This document shows positions 20,991 to 27,390 of a stretch of 27,978 nucleotides of DNA, in pieces. The notes under the pieces are model-generated. The model ran no database searches, was not told the origin of the DNA, and worked only from the letters and a program-made list of their open reading frames with translations. Made by a program: the position numbers and the translations under genes. Positions within the stretch are counted from its first letter, which is position 1. Each line of letters opens with the position of its first letter. The stretch lies in the IMG/VR virus record IMGVR_UViG_3300010150_000112, positions 1 through 27,978 of that record. One strand, written 5' to 3'. Source of the DNA: a virus.

Positions 20991-21162
20991 AGATTATAAA
21001 ATTAGAGATGGCGTACACATTCCTAGTAAAAAATATAAAGAAAACTATGATGCTATTTTTAAAGAAAAAAAGAAACAAGCTGACATGCAGTCAGATAATA
21101 TAGAAATGAAAACAATAGAAGAAGAACAAAAATATTTAGAGGAGTTAAAAAACAAACTATGA
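20980..21162 (+). CDS. 60-residue charged protein preceding nrdB
   Basis: A hydrophilic protein (MGFKDYKIRDGVHIPSKKYK...) that is strongly helical and charged from residue 20 on (YDAIFKEKKKQADMQSDNIE, EEEQKYLEELKNKL), probably coiled coil. It begins inside the membrane-peptide gene and its TGA overlaps the nrdB ATG. A GVHIPSKKYK-type start is sometimes seen in small phage proteins encoded near reductase genes, but I cannot assign a function. Confidence 0.65.
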   Translation: MGFKDYKIRDGVHIPSKKYKENYDAIFKEKKKQADMQSDNIEMKTIEEEQKYLEELKNKL

Positions 21163-22109
21163 GTTTATTTAAAGAAAGAGTACATTACAAACCATTTGAT
21201 TACGAATGGGCTTTTGAATCTTACGACATGCAACAAAAAATGCACTGGCTACCTAGTGAAGTACCTTTACATGAAGATGTAAGAGATTGGAATGAAAGAT
21301 TAAGTGCAGAAGAAAAAAATCTTATATCACAAATTCTTAAATTCTTTACTCAAGGTGACGTAGATATAGCTCAAGCATACTTAGATAAGTATATACCTAA
21401 GTTTAAATCACCTGAAGTTAGAATGATGTTGTCTTCTTTTGCTACAAGTGAAGCTAATCACGCACATAGTTATTCATTACTTAATGATACAATAGGATTA
21501 CCAGATAAAGAATACAAAGCATTTCAAGAATATAAAGAAATGGCTGATAAACATGAGTATTTATTTGCTAGTAAAGGTAAAGGACTAGAAGGATTAGCTA
21601 AAGAGATAGCTTGTTTTTCTGCATTTGGTGAAGGCTTACAGTTGTTTGCATCATTTGTTATGCTACTAAATTTTCAAAGATACGGAAGAATGAAGGGTAT
21701 GTGTCAAATAGTTACATGGTCTATTAGAGATGAGACTCATCACGTAGATGGTATGATTAAATTGTTTCATCAATTAATAAAAGAAAATCCTAATATTTGG
21801 ACAGAAAAATTTAAAGCAAGTATCTATCAAACAGCTAGAGATATGGTTGCATTAGAAGATAGATTTATTGATTTAGCATTTAGTATGGGTGGTATTAGAG
21901 GATTAAAAGCAGAAGAAGTTAAACAATATATTAGATATATTGCTGACAGAAGACTGTTACAACTGTCATTAAAACCTAATTTTGGTGTTAAACAAAACCC
22001 TTTAGGTTGGTTAGATTGGGTGTTAAATGGTGTAGAACATGCTAATTTCTTTGAAAATAGAGCTACAGAATATAACAAAGGTACAGTAACAGGGAGCTTG
22101 TGGGAGTAA
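21159..22109 (+). CDS. nrdB: Ribonucleotide reductase class I, small subunit
   Basis: A 316-residue beta chain that carries the di-metal centre and tyrosyl radical. The metal ligands can be placed by spacing to E. coli NrdB: Asp67 (TQGDVD), Glu98 and His101 (TSEANHAHSY), Glu158 (AFGEGLQ), Glu192 and His195 (IRDETHHVDG). The radical tyrosine is Tyr105, the equivalent of Y122, so this is an ordinary tyrosyl-type subunit and not a Tyr-less class. The C-terminus (TVTGSLWE) would dock to NrdA. The stop codon overlaps putative promoter P4, so the replication block ends here. Confidence 0.96.
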   Translation: MSLFKERVHYKPFDYEWAFESYDMQQKMHWLPSEVPLHEDVRDWNERLSAEEKNLISQILKFFTQGDVDIAQAYLDKYIPKFKSPEVRMMLSSFATSEANHAHSYSLLNDTIGLPDKEYKAFQEYKEMADKHEYLFASKGKGLEGLAKEIACFSAFGEGLQLFASFVMLLNFQRYGRMKGMCQIVTWSIRDETHHVDGMIKLFHQLIKENPNIWTEKFKASIYQTARDMVALEDRFIDLAFSMGGIRGLKAEEVKQYIRYIADRRLLQLSLKPNFGVKQNPLGWLDWVLNGVEHANFFENRATEYNKGTVTGSLWE

Positions 22110-22127
22110 AGTTCCCTTTTTAGACGA
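22108..22127 (+). promoter_or_regulatory. Putative phage RNA polymerase promoter P4
   Basis: AAAGTTCCCTTTTTAGACGA overlaps the nrdB stop and ends five bases before the next ATG. It is the weakest copy after the CCC block, with two mismatches. Its place at the replication-to-structure boundary is what is expected of a late promoter. Confidence 0.55.
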
Positions 22128-22132
22128 ATACA

Positions 22133-22306
22133 ATGGACGATTTAACATTACCAAATAACGTAGATGATTTAGTTAAACTACTTAATGAAGTTTATCCTGA
22201 AAAATCTCCTGATTTAAAAGATGATAATAAAACTATCTACTTTAAAGCAGGTCAGCGTGACGTTGTAAAATTTATTAACACTTTAAAAGAAAGAACGGAG
22301 AAATAA
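22133..22306 (+). CDS. 57-residue protein opening the structural block
   Basis: A small acidic protein (MDDLTLPNNVDDLVKLLNEV...) with a helical N-terminal part and a basic end (DVVKFINTLKERTEK). The ATG lies only five bases after the end of the P4 motif, with no Shine-Dalgarno sequence between, so it might be read from a very short or leaderless mRNA. It precedes a small virion-protein gene by two bases. PEKSPDLKDDNKTIYFKAGQ looks like a folded domain. I do not recognise its function. Confidence 0.6.
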   Translation: MDDLTLPNNVDDLVKLLNEVYPEKSPDLKDDNKTIYFKAGQRDVVKFINTLKERTEK

Positions 22307-22308
22307 AT

Positions 22309-22530
22309 ATGTGCACTAGCAGACCAAAAGCTCCTGCTCCACAACCTGCTCCACCAATGCCTGTAAATACATCACAAGCAATCGGTGAAGAATTATCACC
22401 TCAGTTGATAACAGCAGACGAGCAAGATATTGCAAAAAAGAAAAAGAAAGTTAAAAAATCAGGGACAAGTTCACTTCAGACTACTTCAGGAGTAAATGTT
22501 GCAACTGGTTCAGGCTTAAACATTTCTTAA
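22309..22530 (+). CDS. Small virion protein (T7 gp6.7/gp7.3-like)
   Basis: A 73-residue low-complexity protein. It starts MCTSRPKAPAPQPAPPMPVN, has a lysine cluster (KKKKKVKKSG, residues 44-53) and ends in a glycine/serine-rich tail (SLQTTSGVNVATGSGLNIS). T7 places two small virion proteins just before its portal: gp6.7, starting with a similar MC-S-PK pattern, and gp7.3, with a basic stretch and a GGGINI-like end. This protein combines both patterns. It is probably a minor ejected or head-tail protein. The homology is judged from memory of T7 sequences. Confidence 0.6.
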   Translation: MCTSRPKAPAPQPAPPMPVNTSQAIGEELSPQLITADEQDIAKKKKKVKKSGTSSLQTTSGVNVATGSGLNIS

Positions 22531-22533
22531 TAA

Positions 22534-24099
22534 ATGGAATACATGGACAACAATTTTACACAACACACAGCAAAAGAGCGTTACTTTAAGTTACAAGAGA
22601 ACAGAGAACATTTTTTAGATAGAGCTGAAGAGTGTGCTGAAATTACCATTCCGTCTCTAATACAACCTGATGGTTTTACAACATCATCAGATTTATATAC
22701 CCCCTTCCAATCAGTAGGAGCTAGGGGAGTCAACAATTTAGCTTCTAAACTTTTACTATTATTACTTCCCCCAAACTCTCCCTTCTTTAGATTATCTATA
22801 GCAGGAAAAGCAAAAGAAGATTTATCTGAAAGAGTAGAATTAAAAACAGAAGTTGAAAAATCTTTAGCTACTATTGAAAGAGAAGTAACTAATAAAATAG
22901 AACAACTAGCATTAAGAGTATCTGTATTTGAAGCTCTTAAACATTTAATTGTTTCAGGTAATGTCTTAACTTACTTACCAAAAAAAGGAAGCATGAGAGT
23001 GTTTCCATTATCACAGTACGTAGTTCAAAGAGATAGCTCAGGAAATGTATGTGAAATAATTGTTCAAGAAAAAATGAGCATTATGTCATTAGATAAAAAC
23101 GTAGCTTCAGAAATTACTTCTGACCCTGATTACAAAAAAGATAGTGAGATTGAATTGTATACTCATGTATATAAATTAGATGATTCTAAATTTTATGTTT
23201 GTCAAGAAGCTAATGGTGTAAAAATACCATCAAGCATTGGTACATTTACTAAAGAACGTATGCCTTACCAAGCTCTAAGAATGATTAGAGTTGATAATGA
23301 AGATTATGGTAGAGGATATGTAGAAGAATTTTTAGGAGATTTAAAATCATTAGAAGGTTTGTCTCAATCATTAGTAGAATCTGCGGCGGCTTCAAGTAAG
23401 GTAGTATTTTTAGTAAGACCTAATGCAGTAACTAGAAAAAAAGATTTATCACTAAGTAGAAATGGTGACATTATTACTGGTAGTGCAGAAGATGTATCAG
23501 TATTACAAGCAAACAAACAGTTTGACTTACAAGTTGTAGAAAGAATGATACAAAAATTAGAAGAAAGATTATCATTTGCTTTCTTATTACACACAGCAAT
23601 TCAAAGACAAGCTGAAAGAGTTACAGCACAAGAAATTAGATACATGGCTGAACAATTAGAAACAGCTATGGGTGGTATATATTCTTTATTATCACAAGAA
23701 TTTCAATTACCTTTAGTTTCTATTCTTATGAAAAGAATGGAACAAGCAAATGAAATACCTTCTTTACCAAAAGGTGCAGTCCAACCTACTATTATTACAG
23801 GTATTGAAGCATTAGGTAGAGGAAATGATTTACAAAAATTAAGAGAATTTGTAGCTGAGATAGGAAACTTAGCTCAAATAAATCCTGCGGTTGTTCAATC
23901 GTTAAACCCTGAAGATTTAATTAAACGTATTGCTACTGGTTTAGGTATTGATACAGATGGTTTAATAAAATCTCAAGAACAACTAGCTCAAGAACAAGCG
24001 GCTCAAGAAGAGCAAATGCAAAATGAGCAAATGATGCAAATGGCTGAGAAAGCTGTAGCACCAGTTGCAGGTAACTTGTCTAAACCACAACCACAATAG
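22534..24099 (+). CDS. Portal / head-tail connector protein (T7 gp8-like)
   Basis: A 521-residue portal protein (T7 gp8: 536) that forms the dodecameric ring at the capsid vertex through which DNA is packaged and ejected. Typical T7-portal blocks are visible: CAEITIPSLIQPDG, SVGARGVNNLASKLLLLLLP, SGNVLTYLP, ERMPYQALRMIRVDNEDYGR and the conserved AERVTAQEIRYMAEQLE. The C-terminus is glutamine-rich (QEQLAQEQAAQEEQMQ). A second in-frame ATG at 22543 (MDNNFT) could be the true start. It is followed 12 bases later by the scaffold gene, the classic head-gene order. Confidence 0.95.
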   Translation: MEYMDNNFTQHTAKERYFKLQENREHFLDRAEECAEITIPSLIQPDGFTTSSDLYTPFQSVGARGVNNLASKLLLLLLPPNSPFFRLSIAGKAKEDLSERVELKTEVEKSLATIEREVTNKIEQLALRVSVFEALKHLIVSGNVLTYLPKKGSMRVFPLSQYVVQRDSSGNVCEIIVQEKMSIMSLDKNVASEITSDPDYKKDSEIELYTHVYKLDDSKFYVCQEANGVKIPSSIGTFTKERMPYQALRMIRVDNEDYGRGYVEEFLGDLKSLEGLSQSLVESAAASSKVVFLVRPNAVTRKKDLSLSRNGDIITGSAEDVSVLQANKQFDLQVVERMIQKLEERLSFAFLLHTAIQRQAERVTAQEIRYMAEQLETAMGGIYSLLSQEFQLPLVSILMKRMEQANEIPSLPKGAVQPTIITGIEALGRGNDLQKLREFVAEIGNLAQINPAVVQSLNPEDLIKRIATGLGIDTDGLIKSQEQLAQEQAAQEEQMQNEQMMQMAEKAVAPVAGNLSKPQPQ

Positions 24100-24111
24100 A
24101 GGAAATAAAAA

Positions 24112-24849
24112 ATGGTAGAAACAATAGAAGTAAAACGTGACGAAACTACTAGCGAAAAGCCAGTAGAAGAAAATAGTGCACTTAGCAAACCAGAAGGTTT
24201 ACCAGAAAAATTTAATTCAGTTGAAGACTTAGCAAAGTCTTATGCAGAATTAGAAGCGAAGCTAGGTACTAATAAAGAACAACCAGTTAAAGAAAATACA
24301 CCTGTTCAAGAAACACAAAAAGGTGAATTAGATATAGCTGAAAATGTTGTTGAAAACGCAGGACTTGACATGAATAGTCTAGCTGATGAATATGCAGAGA
24401 ATGGTAAATTAAATGATGAATCATATCAAGCATTAGAAAAATCAGGTATTCCAAAAGAATATGTAGACCAATTTATTGAAGGTCAAAAAGCAATAGGTGA
24501 GCAACAAACTAATACTGTAAAAAATATGGTAGGTGGTGATGAGGCTTATAATGAAATGGCAACGTGGGCGGCAGGTAATATGTCGGAAGGTGAAAAGAAA
24601 GCCTATAACACAGCCGTTAATAGTAAAGACATGGACACTGTTAAGTTAGCAGTTGATGGTCTTAGAGCTAAGTATGAATCAGCTAATGGTTCAGAACCTA
24701 ATCTAACACAAGGCAAAGCTACACCTACTACAGAACAAGGTTATAAATCTTGGGCTGAAGTTACAGCCGCTATGTCTGATTCTAGGTATGCTAAAGACCC
24801 TGCTTATCAAGCAATGGTTAAAAACAAAATAGCTAACTCGGAGTTATAA
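24112..24849 (+). CDS. Capsid assembly scaffolding protein (T7 gp9-like)
   Basis: A 245-residue acidic, helix-rich protein between portal and capsid, where T7 has its scaffold gp9 (307 residues). It contains PEGLPEKFNSVEDLAKSYAE, a start common to T7-like scaffolds, then an acidic helical centre and a C-terminal KSWAEVTAAMSDSRYAKDPA block typical of capsid-binding scaffold ends. It would direct prohead assembly and leave before DNA packaging. The Shine-Dalgarno sequence AGAGGAAATAAAA precedes the ATG. Confidence 0.92.
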   Translation: MVETIEVKRDETTSEKPVEENSALSKPEGLPEKFNSVEDLAKSYAELEAKLGTNKEQPVKENTPVQETQKGELDIAENVVENAGLDMNSLADEYAENGKLNDESYQALEKSGIPKEYVDQFIEGQKAIGEQQTNTVKNMVGGDEAYNEMATWAAGNMSEGEKKAYNTAVNSKDMDTVKLAVDGLRAKYESANGSEPNLTQGKATPTTEQGYKSWAEVTAAMSDSRYAKDPAYQAMVKNKIANSEL

Positions 24850-24850
24850 T

Positions 24851-25090
24851 ATGATTGCTTGGTTACATGCGTTAAAGAAAAGGTATGAAGCTGATGAAGC
24901 TGAACATACTGCAACAATAGATACATTTTTACAAAACCCTGTGGGTGTTGCTGACCATGATAAATTTATGGATATATTGAAAGATAGATTTGATAAACGA
25001 ACTCATGCAAAATGTTGTCTTAAACAAATAGATGACATTATTGAAAAATCAAAAGTACCCCTAGTAGATAAAACCAAAAAGGAGAAATAA
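24851..25090 (+). CDS. 79-residue charged protein after scaffold
   Basis: A small helical protein (MIAWLHALKKRYEADEAEHT...) starting one base after the scaffold stop. The chain is rich in charged residues, has a cysteine pair (AKCCLKQ, about 56-57) and ends in a lysine-rich tail (KTKKEK). The final 40 bases also contain putative promoter P5, so coding and promoter sequence overlap. Position and size do not match a named T7 gene. It may be a scaffold-associated or accessory structural protein. The function is unknown. Confidence 0.65.
   Translation: MIAWLHALKKRYEADEAEHTATIDTFLQNPVGVADHDKFMDILKDRFDKRTHAKCCLKQIDDIIEKSKVPLVDKTKKEK
25052..25071 (+). promoter_or_regulatory. Putative phage RNA polymerase promoter P5
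   Basis: AAAGTACCCCTAGTAGATAA agrees fully with the shared motif. It lies inside the 3' end of the preceding gene and 21 bases before the ATG at 25093. It would supply high transcription of the basic proteins and the capsid gene, like T7 phi9 and phi10. Confidence 0.65.
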
Positions 25091-25092
25091 AT

Positions 25093-25218
25093 ATGCCAAT
25101 GGGAAAAGGAACTTACGGTTCTAAAAAAGGAAGACCAAGTAAAGCGTTAAAAGGTGGACAGAAAAGACTACCTGCCGCTTTAAAATCAAAAATAATGAGT
25201 AGTAAAAAGAAAAAATAA
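25093..25218 (+). CDS. 41-residue very basic protein 1
   Basis: A tiny protein (MPMGKGTYGSKKGRPSKALK...) with glycine and lysine throughout and a KKKK end. No acidic residue is present in its 41 residues. The ATG follows AAGGAGAAATAAAT, a strong ribosome binding site, and is the first start after promoter P5. A GTYGSKKGRP-type opening occurs in small phage proteins of unknown role. Nucleic-acid binding is likely from its charge. Confidence 0.7.
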   Translation: MPMGKGTYGSKKGRPSKALKGGQKRLPAALKSKIMSSKKKK

Positions 25219-25219
25219 T

Positions 25220-25369
25220 ATGGCAAAACGTGGATTATACGCTAACATTCATGCGAAGCGTAAAAGAATCGCCGCAGGTAGCGGTGAGAAAATGCGAAAA
25301 GCAGGAGCTAAAGGAAGACCTACTGCTAAGCAATTTACAAGAGCGGCAAAGACAGCTAAGAAAAGGTAG
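25220..25369 (+). CDS. 49-residue very basic protein 2
   Basis: A tiny protein (MAKRGLYANIHAKRKRIAAG...) that continues SGEKMRKAGAKGRPTAKQFT and ends in AKKR. The RGLYANIHAKRKRIAAGSGE pattern is one I associate with many tailed-phage genomes, always as a short protein of unknown function, so this is a real gene. It starts one base after the previous stop. The GRP motif also appears in the 41-residue neighbour. It is possibly DNA-binding or a head component. Confidence 0.75.
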   Translation: MAKRGLYANIHAKRKRIAAGSGEKMRKAGAKGRPTAKQFTRAAKTAKKR

Positions 25370-25371
25370 TC

Positions 25372-25590
25372 ATGGTTGCTAAAAAATACCAAAGTCCTTC
25401 AGGCGGCTTGAACGCCGCAGGGAGAGCTCACTTTAAGAGCAAAGGACATAACTTAAAAGCACCTACCAAAAGTAAAACAAGTGGAAGACGTAAATCGTTT
25501 TGTGCTCGTATGGGTGGTGTAAAAGGAGCTATGTCTAAGAACGGCAAACCTACTAGAAAAGCATTAGCTTTACGTAAGTGGGATTGTTAA
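25372..25590 (+). CDS. 72-residue basic protein 3 (DUF6321-like)
   Basis: A basic protein whose C-terminal part (SGRRKSFCARMGGVKGAMSK, then NGKPTRKALALRKWDC) and N-terminal GGLNAAGRAHFKSKGHNLKA match a widespread phage family that I recall as DUF6321; the number is from memory. Two cysteines are kept (about 48 and 72). It is the third in a row of small, strongly basic genes after promoter P5 and just before the capsid gene, two bases after the previous stop. The function is unknown. DNA packaging, capsid decoration or ejection are possible. Confidence 0.78.
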   Translation: MVAKKYQSPSGGLNAAGRAHFKSKGHNLKAPTKSKTSGRRKSFCARMGGVKGAMSKNGKPTRKALALRKWDC

Positions 25591-25650
25591 TATAGTTGTG
25601 CAACGCTTATGCGTGGCAACTGCCAATACAATTTAGCCAAATAACTTGAC

Positions 25651-25662
25651 CTACTGCGGTAG
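25651..25662 (+). promoter_or_regulatory. Short hairpin in capsid leader
   Basis: CTAC-TGCG-GTAG forms a 4-bp stem in the 139-base untranslated stretch before the capsid gene. TTGAC occurs before and after it (25646 and 25670), within a partly repeated AAATAACTTGAC/TTGACTAAATAAC pattern. It may affect capsid mRNA stability. The capsid start itself has AAAAAGGAGACAATCAC upstream. Confidence 0.35.
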
Positions 25663-25729
25663 ACAATCTTGACTAAATAACTGAATTGAAGAGGCTTTTA
25701 TAAACTAACATCAAAAAGGAGACAATCAC

Positions 25730-26710
25730 ATGTCAAACGCAAGTCCAGTTAAATTCGGAAATGCTAATAGTGGTAACACTCGTGATGATGCCCTGTTTTT
25801 AAAAGTGTTCGCAGGAGAAGTAATTACTTCTTTTGACAGAGCTTCAAAAACAGAAGGTGCTGATATGGTAAGAAGTATTAGTAATGGCAAGTCTGCAAGT
25901 TTTCCAGTTTTAGGGAGAATTTCAGCCGCTTATCACGCAGTTGGAGCAGAAATATTAGGTTCTGACGTTAACTCAAACGAAAAGGTTATTACAATTAATG
26001 ACCTTCTAATCTCATCAGTATTTGTTTCAAATATTGAAGAGGCAAAAAACCATTGGGACGTAAGAAGTGCATACTCACAAGAAATGGGTAGAGCATTAGC
26101 TTTTCAAAAAGATAAGCATATCTTACAAACAATCGGTCAAGCATCTCTAGCTAGTGCATCTGTTACTGGTGGAGACGCTACAAGTAACATAACTAACACA
26201 GGCATTGCTTCTGCTACAGACGCAACTGCGGCTAATGCAATGATAGATGCTATCTTTGCGGCGGCTAAAGAGCTTGATGCAAACTATGTTCCATCAGAAG
26301 GCAGAAAATGCTTTATGAGACTTGAAGAATACTACAAATTAGCTAACGCTACAAATGCAGTCAATGTTGACTTCACAGGCGGTGGCAATGGTGGTGTTGC
26401 TTCAGGAAAAGTTATGAAAATTGCAGGAATTGAATTAGTACCAGTTCCTCACTTTGTAACTGGAAACGTCAACTCAGGAGTTGCTCAAGGTTCAGCTACT
26501 AATGGTGGTTCAAACCCACAAGCTGTTAACTTGACTAACTTTGTTGCTCTAGTTTCTCACCCAAGTGCTGTAGGTACAGTTAAACTTATGGACTTAGGTG
26601 TTGAAAAAGAGTACGACATCAGAAGACAAGGTACGTTAATGGTTGCTAAATATGCTATGGGTCATGGTGTATTAAGACCAGAATCGGCTGTAGGAATTAA
26701 AGAAGCGTAA
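25730..26710 (+). CDS. Major capsid protein (T7 gp10-like)
   Basis: A 326-residue HK97-fold capsid subunit (T7 gp10A: 345). It begins MSNASPVKFGNANSGNTRDD and contains the typical T7-type blocks VFAGEVITSFDRASKTEGAD, GKSASFPVLGRISAAYHAVG, LISSVFVSNIEEAKNHWDVR and MGRALAFQKDKHILQTIGQA. Near the C-terminus are EKEYDIRRQGTLMVAKYAMG and HGVLRPESAVGI. It has a strong Shine-Dalgarno sequence and is followed by a terminator, as T7 gene 10 is by TPhi. No slippery site giving a longer minor form was seen near the stop. Confidence 0.96.
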   Translation: MSNASPVKFGNANSGNTRDDALFLKVFAGEVITSFDRASKTEGADMVRSISNGKSASFPVLGRISAAYHAVGAEILGSDVNSNEKVITINDLLISSVFVSNIEEAKNHWDVRSAYSQEMGRALAFQKDKHILQTIGQASLASASVTGGDATSNITNTGIASATDATAANAMIDAIFAAAKELDANYVPSEGRKCFMRLEEYYKLANATNAVNVDFTGGGNGGVASGKVMKIAGIELVPVPHFVTGNVNSGVAQGSATNGGSNPQAVNLTNFVALVSHPSAVGTVKLMDLGVEKEYDIRRQGTLMVAKYAMGHGVLRPESAVGIKEA

Positions 26711-26735
26711 TAGTTTCTTTATTTTTACTTGAATT

Positions 26736-26759
26736 AGGGGGAGTCAAATCCCCCTTTTT
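26736..26759 (+). terminator. Strong intrinsic terminator after capsid gene
   Basis: AGGGGGA (26736-26742) pairs perfectly with TCCCCCT (26749-26755) around the loop GTCAAA, followed by T residues to 26759. It is placed exactly like T7 TPhi, downstream of the major capsid gene, and would reduce transcription into the tail genes. Confidence 0.9.
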
Positions 26760-26781
26760 CTACATTAATTAAAAGGATAAA

Positions 26782-27390
26782 ATGACAACACAAATTACAC
26801 CAACTACAGAATTACAATCAGTTAATACTATGTTGAGTGTTATTGGCGAAGCTCCAGTAAACTCAATCACAGGTACAACAACTGTTGATGTATCAGTCGC
26901 TAAAAATATCCTAGACGAGACATCAATGTCTGTCCAATCAATAGGTTGGAATTTTAACACACATATTAATCACACAACACTAGCCTTAGATAGTGACAAC
27001 AAAGTTCCTTTACCTGCTAACTGTGTAAAAGCAGACGCTAATCAAGCGTACAGAAATTACAATTATACAATCAGAAATGGTTTTCTATATGATATGGAAA
27101 AACATACAGATGTATTTACAAGTGCACCTGCCTCAGTTGACTTAGTCTTAGTACAACAATTTGAACATTTACCAGAATACGCAAGACGATATATAACAAT
27201 GAAAGCATCAAGAAGATTTGCTTCAAGATTTATAGGTGATTCACAAATTACAAAATTAATTGGTCAAGATGAAAATGAAGCATTAATGTCATTTCATCAA
27301 GCAGATTCTCAAGAATCAGATATTAACATTCTTAATGGTGATGCAAATACATTTTCAATAATTAACAGAACAACTAGAAGGACTTACTAA
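26782..27390 (+). CDS. Tail tubular protein A (T7 gp11-like)
   Basis: A 202-residue protein (T7 gp11: 196) that forms the adaptor ring between portal and nozzle. It begins MTTQITPTTELQSVNTMLSV and shows the family's blocks GEAPVNSITG, SVQSIGWNFNTH, VPLPANCVKAD, YDMEKHTDVF and PEYARRYITMKASRRFASRF. It follows the capsid terminator and starts after AAAAGGATAAA. Its stop overlaps the next start (TAATG), so adaptor and nozzle proteins are translated together. Confidence 0.94.
   Translation: MTTQITPTTELQSVNTMLSVIGEAPVNSITGTTTVDVSVAKNILDETSMSVQSIGWNFNTHINHTTLALDSDNKVPLPANCVKADANQAYRNYNYTIRNGFLYDMEKHTDVFTSAPASVDLVLVQQFEHLPEYARRYITMKASRRFASRFIGDSQITKLIGQDENEALMSFHQADSQESDINILNGDANTFSIINRTTRRTY

Noticed and set aside
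20906-21103. Alternative frame of 65 codons overlapping the two genes between nrdA and nrdB
   Set aside because: The two frames at 20823-20990 and 20980-21162 have stop/start coupling and sensible protein composition. The alternative has neither coupling nor a ribosome binding site.
6338-25071. Reading the promoter motif on the minus strand, where it looks like CTANTANGGGWACTTT with a T7-like GGG start
   Set aside because: All genes are on the + strand and the motif lies just upstream of + strand starts each time. Minus-strand promoters would only give antisense RNA into upstream genes. Only transcript mapping could settle this.
25640-25705. Host-type sigma70 promoter before the capsid gene (TTGAC and TTATAA)
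   Set aside because: Spacing between the -35-like and -10-like elements (about 23 bases) is too long and phage promoter P5 already covers this block.
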